In this document: piece by piece, positions 55,118 to 64,000 of the stretch
How positions within the stretch are numbered: the stretch's first letter is position 1
Layout: each line of letters starts with the position of its first letter
Source of the DNA: Ancylostoma caninum
Taxonomy: Eukaryota; Nematoda; Chromadorea; Rhabditida; Ancylostomatidae
DNA: 64,000 nucleotides
Direction of reading: 5' to 3'
Assembly: GCA_037903475.1 (NCBI GenBank)
Contig: JBAJFG010000582.1
Span: 62,001-126,000, forward strand
Program-made: the position numbers and the translations under genes
Notes under the pieces: model-generated
The model's input: only the letters and a program-made list of their open reading frames with translations
Database searches by the model: none
Told to the model about the DNA's origin: nothing

Positions 55118-55609
55118 ACGCAGACCTACTCTGATAACTGTGCAGGACGAACGCAGACCAAACGGCGTAATGGTTCGGGTAGAAACCCTAGCAGCAACGG
55201 TTGCCAGTTGCTGCCATCCTCCCCTCGATTGCTGCTCAATCTGTCGGCCCTTTAGCAGCAATTGCTGAGGGACGGCAGCAATCAAGGGGAGGATGGCAGC
55301 AACTGGCAACCGTTGCTGCTGGGTTTCTACCCGAACCATTACGTCGTTCGGGCTGCGTTCGCGCTGCACAGTTATCAGAGTAAGGGCGTAATGGTTTGAG
55401 TAGAAAACGCTAGCAGCAACGGTTCCCAGTTGCTGCCATCCTCCCCTTGGTTGCTGCCGTCCCTCAGCAATTGCTGTTAAAGGGCCGACAGATTGAGCAG
55501 CAATCGAGGGGAGGATGGCAGCAACTGGCAACCGTTGCTGCTAGGGTTTCTACCCGAACCATTACGCCGTTCGGGTTGCGTTCGTGCTGCAGAGTTATTA
55601 GAGTAACAT

Positions 55610-56480
55610 GTGAAACGTGAGAAACAGAGTAAACGAATGTAACTGCTGCTTACGTCCATAGCAACAATCTTGTTTACGTGATCAGCAGTGGTGAAAGCAG
55701 AATGTGGGCGGGAGTGGGGAAGGGAGAGTGGGAAAAATTGTGGTCGCCGCCAATTCGTGGACGTGTCCGCCACTGGTGCATAGCTATCCCATTATCACCA
55801 CTCCAAAGTCACCGTCTCTATAACAGTCTCTCAGAATGGTGCTTAACGGGTAACCACCCAATTTTCTTGTCTTAATTCATGTCCCCAAAGAAGCGTAGCG
55901 ACAGAAGAAGCGCGATAGAACAAAAACGAAAGTCGGTGTAAGGGCACTGTCTTACGAACAATTCGAACACCGCCCCGAAAACGGGTTCAAAAATCATCTT
56001 AAAACATTTTGCGCCAGCGTGTCGACAAGGCCAAGAATGCGTTGTTATTTATCTACCCGATAAATTAATCGCATTCTTCCGATAACTTTCGCTGTAGCAT
56101 GGACTAATCATTTTCTCATTGTTTTGTCTGCAATCTATACGATGAGCCATATTCATATTAGTCATACATATCTCCAGAACAAAGACAAAATTAAATTCCT
56201 GGAAGCGTATATAAGCTCTGCGTGGTTGTTCATATGTGGTTCGCAGCAGTCCACGAATAAAGCTTCAAGCGAAGATCGACGTCTAAAGATGGTTCAGACA
56301 CGAGAATGAGATGTAAATTCGCCTTTAACGCGGCCCTCAAGAAGTGCCAGTTCGAAAACGAGTATTACTAAATCTTAGCACATGACAAAACTGTTTTAAC
56401 TATCATCTGTGAATTGATGTATCGCAAAAACACTTCTGAAGCAACGACATCTCTTTATTCAAATAATTTGAAAAGATTCT
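55610..56480. other. Intergenic, one TATA-like site
   Basis: GTATATAAGCTC at about 56206 looks like a TATA box but no convincing gene follows. Otherwise nothing is recognised. Confidence 0.3.
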
Positions 56481-56489
56481 ATTCGGAAT

Positions 56490-56690
56490 TTGAGTAACTC
56501 GAGAAGTCTGATTATTCGATCGTTCGAATGTTCGAGTTATTTTAGAAGTTCGGAATTCGACCATTCGAATATTTAAATAAATCAAAAGGCCGCAATATTC
56601 AATCATTTGAACAATCGAATAATTCGAAAAGTTCCAAAACTCGATCGGTCGAATATTCGAAGGTTTGAAGGATAAAATTCGAATACCTAT
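56490..56690. repeat. Degenerate TTCGAATA-word repeat (family C)
   Basis: ATTCGATCGTTCGAATGTTC, ACCATTCGAATATTTAAATA and CGGTCGAATATTCGAAGG words, older and less regular than the copies at 34-35 kb. Confidence 0.55.
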
Positions 56691-57107
56691 GTATAGAGGC
56701 CAATCGCAAATCGGAACTTTCTCTCCTGACTTTGCTTCATCTACTGGTAAATTGACCTGGCCACGAGCTGTTACCTTGGCAAAAGCACAATTTTCCAAAA
56801 TCAATGATGTTAAATTGGTGTTCCTTAGATTAAAAAAATCCATTTCTTCTTTTCACAAAGCCTATGCATTTTTCGGGTGAATTATGTCTTTAATGTTCTT
56901 TTTGTACCGTAGAGTTTACTACAGGACACTTTATTCGCCGAGATTTTGACAACAGGTCATTTTCAAAGACTGATAGTGGATCAGATTGCTCGAAAATGCA
57001 ACCCGAATTTTCTTTAACCAAAAAAAACACCTCTGACGTGGACATGCAACTCATTTTGACTAGGTAACCGTGAGCTAGCAGTTCGAGCTCAAGAACCGTA
57101 CCTCTTA

Positions 57108-58604
57108 GGCTGCGTCCAGAGTACGCCAGCAAGGTCCAGAGCACGCCGCGGCAGGCATACATCGCATGCGTATTGATTGTAGCCAGCGGCATGCCGCCAG
57201 CTACATCAGCGGCCGCTGGAATCCGGGGCCGCACCAGTGCACGTCCATAGTAATTGCGCTTGTCCAGAGTACGCCAGGTCATGCCGCTGGCTACATTGGC
57301 GCGCGCCGCCAACGCCGCTCATGCCGCTGTGACCCCAGCCGCTCGTGTAGTCCACTCGGATGGGCTTCATCAGCGGCACACGCCAGCGTCTTGAACCTCA
57401 ATTCAGGAGATTTACTTCATACTGAGAAGTATATTGCATATGTTGAAGTATTTATACATTAGCCTGAAGATAACAATAAATTCGCAATTTCTCGCTGCTG
57501 TAGAAGTTCAATGATTTCAGAATCAAAAGTGAATGAGAACATCTGAAGGGCCGCTATTTGTGCAGTATCAAAATTACTATCAACTTTTAATGCATTATAG
57601 AATACACGTACATGTATTCATGATCTATACTGTCAAATCTGTGGAAGTTATCAGAAACACAGAATGCCCTGATCACGAAAATCGCATTTGTCGCATTTGT
57701 TTTCTACCCTAACCCCGTTTCGTAAGTTTACGGTGGGAATAATGTAGAAGAGTGAAATAAAATGCAATCTTCGACAAGGAAATCGAAGTGTTGGCAGTGC
57801 CAGATGCTATAGCCTGGCTAACGTAAGTGGTGTTACAGTAAAAAGGCCACGATCCTCACGTTTATCAGACTCATTAACCCTTTCATCAATTAGTGAGGAA
57901 ATTTCCGCGGTTTTCTGAGAAGAAAAGTGGGAAGGTGCCTGACCAGACTGACATTTCCTCGCCAGCATTCATATTTTCTCTGTTTCTTACTGTCATCTCA
58001 CTACATCTTCACGGAAAAGTGATTAGGATAGGAAATTAGTGCAATTTTCGTGATCCCTCTGAAGTGAGGTCCAGGCTAGAATTTCTAAACAATACGAGTC
58101 CGATCCCGAGTCATCTTTTATAATTCTGTATCAGAAACAACGAGACATAACACAAACTTAAAAAATGTTCTCGGGAGATCCAGAAATGTCTCAAATGATC
58201 GATTTCATCAGATAAAGTAACGTGACTGTGGTGACTACGATAATATACCAAAACCATTGTTTTTACTTGCGGGATAAAAAGGATTGTCAGGTAATTGTTC
58301 ATATATAACGTATCGTTATTCTTTTCACTCTGACGTTCAAATAACTTTGTGAGTTAATCATAATTTTAGTAAATATGTGTAATTATATCTAATATATAGT
58401 TTTTCTGAGGACATATAAGGAAATTTTACCCTTTTCGAGCACCTCAAACTATTATTCCAACTTTTGTCTGTACACAACATTGTTCTAGCGCGCACCAATT
58501 GACCTGGCTGCATGAGGATGCCGCTGCCGTTGCCACCGGTGTAGCCCGCATGGCAGCGGCCGCTTGTTTTGTCCTCACTTCGCTGGCGTACTCTGGACGC
58601 AGCC
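57108..58604. mobile_element. PIF/Harbinger-like element (1497 bp, TTA duplication)
   Basis: Ends GGCTGCGTCCAGAGTACGCC and GGCGTACTCTGGACGCAGCC, flanked by TTA (57105-57107, 58605-58607). A second internal GTCCAGAGTACGCCAGG lies at 57254. Subterminal regions are rich in CGGCATGCCGC and GCGGCCGC words. No transposase or DNA-binding frame was found, so it is non-autonomous. Confidence 0.85.
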
Positions 58605-58660
58605 TTATAGAAGGGATTTGACGACCCGCCCGAAAATTGAAAAAAAAATCATATTCACTG

Positions 58661-59014
58661 TTAAATGCTATGAGTGTATGGCAGGTTGAATGAGTTACTA
58701 AATAAAGCTATGATAAGAACAAAAAGAGATGAAAATCTCTGACAGATTTTTTCGGAAAACCAATAAAATGGCGAACGACTCATAAAGCATGTATGCTGGC
58801 CAAGTAGGAACGATTGGACAATAAAGGTCTCCGTAGACATGTGCGCATGTGCGTCCAGATCGCTAATTAAACGTGGAAGGTGATTACATACAAGAAGGTC
58901 CACAATAGTAATATCACTCCAATGCCTAGCGCAGAACGACCATAGGTCGTGCAAGCCCTGAACTAAAACTGAGCCATAAAGGCGCAAATGAGAGTACTCT
59001 GGCATATTAAACAA
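58661..59014 (-). CDS. Putative coding exon(s), function unknown
   Basis: The frame stays open for 117 codons and looks protein-like: YSHLRLYGSVLVQGLHDLWS, then FCARHWSDITIVDLLVCNHL. An acceptor-like TTAATATGCCAG precedes it (about 59005) and a GTATGT donor lies inside, after DITIVDLL. The true exon may therefore end there, with a second one after TTGGCCAG near 58800. No domain recognised. Confidence 0.3.
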   Translation of the reverse strand: MFNMPEYSHLRLYGSVLVQGLHDLWSFCARHWSDITIVDLLVCNHLPRLISDLDAHAHMSTETFIVQSFLLGQHTCFMSRSPFYWFSEKICQRFSSLFVLIIALFSNSFNLPYTHSI

Positions 59015-59650
59015 TGGAACATGTTATTTCAGGCGCGTGGTCTTTCATCAACGCAAGTGGTTCCTCGGATGGGCATGGAATGTTTATGAGCAACATAGTG
59101 TGCCTATACCGAAACATTTCTATATTCCTATGTATGAGTAATTGTTTCACAATAATCTCGTAGTCTCACCCTAGAAAAGCGTTTTAATTTTTTAAAGCCC
59201 TTATAAAACAAGATGAAGAATGCAAGAAAAAAGCGAAATTGTCTTTGTATATTGCTTCTCCACGGCAGTCATGTTGGTAGCGAAAACCAAAGGATGCAGT
59301 CAGAAGTTCCGCTGGAGTACAGATGATTATAATTATAGGTAAAAGACTCTTTGGTAGTAGCTGTTACAAGGAATATCGATTCAGTTCTCAGAAACGCTCA
59401 CCAGTGCTCAAATTGTTCATCCTCCTGAGAAAAAAAATAGAATCCTCCCGTTTGAAGTTTATATAAGGATAACTAGGACATACGTACATAGAAAAGGTCT
59501 AGCTCAACACACCTGGTTAACTTAATGATTGATTAAAGTAACACCTTAGCTAAGTAACTGAAAAGAAAAAGTACATAGCGGATACCAAGGCTCGTCTTCT
59601 CAGTTGTACTTTTCGCATATGGAACACAGCCGAAGAATGTAAAGAACTTA

Positions 59651-59840
59651 ATTAGTGGTCAGACATTGAATATATATAACAGGCGTTGAAAACATTCTGG
59701 AGAGACATCTCGCAGCAGTCGGATTGCAGCAGTTCTTCGTCATGCAGCAATGTCTGCCTTCCATTTCTTGGGGGTGTGACTTGCCAGGTTAGTGGTCAGA
59801 CATTGAATATATATAACAGGCGTTGAAAACATTCTGGAGA
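59651..59840 (+). repeat. 51-bp direct repeat carrying a TATA-like motif
   Basis: TTAGTGGTCAGACATTGAAT, ATATATAACAGGCGTTGAAA, ACATTCTGGAGA occurs at 59651 and again at 59789, 138 bp apart, essentially identical. Each contains TATATATAACAGG. Confidence 0.8.
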
Positions 59841-59859
59841 CTTTATAGATATCCCACAC

Positions 59860-60360
<501 letters not shown>

Positions 60361-61880
60361 CCATACATAGATTTTGTTCTAAGTTCAGGAAGGATGTGTA
60401 TTGTGGAATAGTGTTTTCGGTGTTGAATTCTCTAGCATTCCTATTAAAGAACGAGTTCAAATTTTTAGAAAATGTTTGTTAGCTAAGAGAACGCCAATAA
60501 ACAGCAACACATCTTGTTATCCTCGTAGAACCGGGTATTGATTACGTAGCAATGCTCTGTTTGTTACTCAAAGGAACTTTCAGAACGACATCAATAGGAA
60601 AAAATTCCAGTCGTGCGCTCACTAGTGGATAGGTACATAAATGGTCAAATGCAGAGGGACCGAAGGAAAAAGGTCTTTCTGCTGTCATTCTTTCACAAAT
60701 TTGTCTATCTTTAAGAGTTTACGCTGCATCGACTGTGGTCACATCAGTATTACCCATAAAACCAACACTTTGTTCGCGAGGGAATATCAAAATGTGTAAG
60801 AGCACAAAGCGATAGAAGCAGAGCACGAGTGTAAGCCAGATAAAAGAAAAGAAGAACTGTTCCAAAGTGGTCTGTACGAACATCATTTGCTTTGCTCAGT
60901 GTGTCGCTGTCCAGTACCCAAGTTTAGAGTCCCAGGAAATGCCAGATATCATGCGCGTACCCACAACATTGCTACACAGCGTAGACAATTAGTGGACGAC
61001 GGAGGAAGTTCGCACTGGCTGGTCACAACGGGTTTCTACTACTAGTTGCTTTGCCTCCAGAAGACATGTCAAACAACTAAGTTATCTAACTTTCTCACAA
61101 CTATGAATCTGACTCTCTAGAATATCTGTTGCCAATCCAGAATGATCTGATACTTGCAATACAAATTCAGCAAATTACCCTGAGTGCCCCAAAGTTATTG
61201 TCGCAAGGAGCTCTTGCGGTTTGATGAAATTCCTCCATAGTGGTCATTGGGTACTCCGAGTGATTCAATTGAATGTGTGGGTTTGTAGAATGAGTGCAGG
61301 AGGAAACTTAGAGCAATAAAATTATTTTAGTTTTCGTATAAGGATAGTGCACGAAACGAAAACTAAAATATATAGGTAACAGTCTTTAAATCAATGTGTT
61401 CATAGCACTTTAAAATTGTAGAACTCCGTTCAAAACTAATTCCGGCATGATTGCTCAACGTCTGATTCTTCGATGAATCCTTCTTCGCATTTTTGAGAGG
61501 CACTTGTGCTTGTGCAATGACTTTTGACTCACCTTGTAGGTATACATATGTAGATTTCTTCGTGGCTAACGTCGACTACGGTTTGGACGAATCAGCAGGT
61601 TGCTACTGTGTGAGGAAGCTTAGAAAATCTATTTACTTTCTTTCCAATTTATTTCGAAACTCACTCATACAAAATATCCTTCGACATTCTGGAAAGAGCC
61701 CAATTTGATGTTTACAAAGTGAGATTAAGAAATTCGGGATTTTAAAACCAGCAAGGCAGTGCTGGACGCAGAAAGTAGGCGGGAGGGGGAGGGGGGGGGG
61801 GGCGTGGGAAAAAAGATGGGGTCTCGCCACTTTGGGGACCCAGATGGAAAATAAAATTGATAAAAACATTTTTATAATAA
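60361..61880. other. Intergenic, nothing recognised
   Basis: No convincing exon. A G-rich run (GGGAGGGGGAGG then ten G) lies around 61780-61802. Confidence 0.35.
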
Positions 61881-63010
61881 AAAATCATGACTTATAATAA
61901 CGGGCTTAGTTTGTTTTCGTGTCTGTCTGTATGAATGTGTGTCAGACCGTTACGAAATTCTATAATTGGTCAGTGATCGTGATTGTGAGATCATATAAAA
62001 GCCTAGGAATGGGTGTGGTATGGTTGAGTGGGGTTGGGATGAGATCGAGGAGAAGGTTGGACAATCTGCAACAGATCCGCCAATGGGGTCAATACAGAAG
62101 GGCTGCGCCGGCGCCCAGAACTGGGGGAGATGGGTCCACCACTGTGATAAGGGTGCGCCGGCGCCCAGAAGTGGGGGAGATGGGTCCACCACTGTGATAA
62201 GGGTGCGCCGGCGCCCAGAAGTGGGGGAGACGGGTCCACCACTGTGATAAGGGTGCGCCGGCGCCCAGAAGTGGGGGAGATGGGGCCACCATTGTGAGAA
62301 GGGTGCGCCGGCGCCCAAAAGTGCTGGAGACGGGTTCACTGCTGTGGTAAGGGTGCGCCGGCGCCCAGAAGTGCTGGAGACGGGTTCACTGCTGTGGTAA
62401 GGGTGCGCCGGTGCCCAGAAGTGGGGGAGACGGGTCCACCACTGCTGTGATAAGGGTGCGCCGGCGCCCAGAAGTGGGGGAGACGGGTCCACCGCTGTGA
62501 TAAGGGTGCGCCGGCGCCCAGAAGTGGGGGAGACGGGTCCACCACTGTGATAAGGGTGCGCCGGCGCCCAGAAGTGCTGGAGACGGGTTCACTGCTGTGG
62601 TAAGGGTGCGCCGGCGCCCAGAAGCGGGGAGATGGGTCCACCACTGTGATAAGGGTGCGCCGGCGCCCAGAAGTGGGGGAGACGGGTCCACCACTGTGAT
62701 AAGGGTGCGCCGGCGCCCAGAAGTGGGGGAGACGGGTCCACCACTGTGATAAGGGGCGCCGGCGCCCAGAAGTGGGGGAGATGGGTCCGCCACTGTGATA
62801 AGGGTGCGCCGGCGCCCAGAAGTGGGGGAGATGGGTCCACCACTGTGATGAGGGTGCGCCGGCGCCCAAAGGTGGTTAAACGCATGGCGGTCCAGCTTTG
62901 TGATAAGGGCGCCCGCGTCCAGAAAAGGAAGTTCGTCACGGTTTACGTAAATTTCTTCAAGGTGGTGCCCTGGCACCCGTTCCGGCAATTCCTTCTACCT
63001 ATGTGACCTA
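61880..63010 (+). mobile_element. Composite repeat with GCGCCGGCG minisatellite, copy 1
   Basis: Head ACTTATAATAACGGGCTTAG, a GTCTGTCTGTATG region and TTGGTCAGTGATCGTGATTG; then about 16 units (62103-62880) of GTGCGCCGGCGCCCAGAAGT, GGGGGAGACGGGTCCACCAC, TGTGATAAG; then the tail TACCTATGTGACCTAGGTGC. The same head, array and tail order occurs at 63348-64000. Open frames across the array are artefacts. Confidence 0.75.
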
Positions 63011-63347
63011 GGTGCACATTATTTCAATCGGTATTCCCCTCCTCATTCCAGTCCATTTGTATCTGAATCGACCCCACCCTTCACTCTGTTTTTATACACG
63101 GGCAGACCCTTATCACTTGAGTTACCACAACAACCTGCTAGAGATAGATTATTTCAAGAGAGCATTCTCACTGAATCGGCTACGGCCAATTAACAACGGC
63201 CACTAGGGCCAATCAAAAGAAATTACTTCTCCCACGTGGAGGAAGGCTACCGCTCACGCGATCGAGAGCTTTCCAAAAGTCGATGGACTTACTTGGGGGG
63301 ATACAGGATCTACTAAATCTGTCCACCTCTTTTTCTGCATCGTATGC

Positions 63348-64000
63348 GTAGTATGCGAGCGAAGCGAGCATCAGTAGAAGTCTGGAAGTCCGGCGTTAGC
63401 CGGACGGCCAGACTGGTGACTTACAATAAAGGGCTTACAATTAGTCTGTCACGTGTGTGTGGGTGTGTGTGAAACGAAATTCCTCCCTGATTGGTCAGTG
63501 ATGGTGATTGCCGGGTCAACAAGATGATAGGGACGGGTATGGTGAGGTTCAAAGAATGAAGAGAAGCTCTAAAGGATGGGGAAGTGGGGAGCGGTGAGTG
63601 CGTCGTGTTGCAGTGGGTGCGCGGACCCCACAAGGTGGAGAACACCTACAAACAGGTCCAGCGGTGTGATAATGGTGCGTCGGCGCCCAAAAGTGAGGGA
63701 ACGCCTAGAGTCGGGTCCAACGGTGTGGTAAGGGTGCGCCGGCGTCGGAAAGTGGGGAAACGCCTGGGATCGGGTCCAACGGTGTGATAAGGGTGCGCCG
63801 GCGTCGAAAAGTGGGGAAACGCCAGGAGTCGGGTCCAACGGTGTGATAAGGATGCGCCGGCGTCCACATGTAATATGAATTCGCTAGGCGGGCCTATTTC
63901 TGCATGAGCGGTACGCTTACCCTGTTTCGGCGGACCCTCCTACCTAAATCACCTAGATGCACATTGTTTCCTTTCGTATCCGTGTTCTCTTCCCATTCCG
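63348..64000 (+). mobile_element. Composite repeat with hairpin module, copy 2 (continues past window)
   Basis: TATGCGAGCGAAGCGAGCA, then the hairpin 63379-63414 (AGTCTGG-AA-GTCCGGC-GTTA-GCCGGAC-GG-CCAGACT), GACTTACAATAAAGGGCTTA, TTGGTCAGTGATGGTGATTG, three to four minisatellite units (63655-63867) and the tail TACCTAAATCACCTAGATGC. This gives the full order of the composite. It is possibly a non-autonomous Helitron-type element, but no CTRR-type end was verified. Confidence 0.7.

Larger units (their letters stand above)
54196..55606. mobile_element. Cluster of foldback MITEs, interrupted by a hAT-like element
   Basis: CTCTGATAACTGTGCAGGAC starts at 54196 (interrupted at 54225) and again at 55129. 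A complete foldback copy spans 55129-55379. A second, lacking its first 35 bp, runs 55383-55602 and shares the intervening TA. Arms contain GCAGCAACGGTTGCCAGTTG. It is the same family as 12594-12844. Confidence 0.8.

Noticed and set aside
62336..62988. Long Pro/Arg/His-rich open frames of about 177-200 codons on the minus strand
   Set aside because: They are the minisatellite read in several frames; all frames are open because the unit lacks stops. The same applies to the 196-codon frame at 48233-48823.

Overview
The window is eukaryotic, and most likely comes from a clade V (strongylid or hookworm-type) nematode. The support is short introns with TTTCAG-like acceptors, many small exons, a tRNA-derived SINE, relics of RTE, CR1, Penelope-like and mariner elements, and a very dense load of small inverted-repeat DNA elements. 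There is no operon structure, rRNA, clear tRNA or CRISPR array. The species assignment is inference from repeat style and splice signals.

The best genes are spliced and were assembled by eye from splice sites and phase. (1) A Rho-family small GTPase on the minus strand (10496-17628, five exons) keeps the Rho fold and a C-terminal CaaX box, but every nucleotide-binding motif is altered, so it is a candidate pseudo-GTPase. (2) A secreted, Asp/Tyr-rich protein on the plus strand (38339-46499) has a signal-peptide exon behind a TATA box, a 5.07-kb intron, a large acidic exon, seven tandem copies of a 78-nt exon (140-bp period, all phase 0), then phase-0 exons of 72, 36, 57 and 63 nt. (3) Smaller, less certain spliced genes lie at 35396-36424 (-), 27474-27858 (-) and 30630-31005 (+). 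Weaker coding segments lie at 5106-6129, 35050-35312, 49217-49385, 52875-53036 and 58661-59014, all on the minus strand.

Layout: 1-870 degenerate repeats; 875-1456 Penelope-like 3' end; 2583-3536 inverted-repeat elements and a 68-bp palindrome; 5.1-6.1 kb weak gene; 7.3-9.84 kb inverted repeat and two dead LINE fragments; 10.5-17.6 kb Rho gene with element-filled introns; 20.4-23.2 kb a dispersed repeat, a CR1-like LINE and an inverted-repeat element; 24-26 kb and 31-31.5 kb repeats built from the word GGATAAC; 34-35 kb repeats built from TTCGAATA; 36-46.5 kb the divergent pair of TATA-driven genes; 46.9-49 kb MITE, SINE and minisatellite; 50.5-51.7 kb mariner relic; 52-58.6 kb Harbinger-like, hAT-like and foldback elements with readable target-site duplications; 59.6-64 kb (AT)n tract and minisatellite composite elements.

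The genes do not form an evident pathway. The striking theme is small symmetric exons plus heavy insertion of non-autonomous elements, many of which have intact target-site duplications, nested order or an empty-site partner inside this one window.
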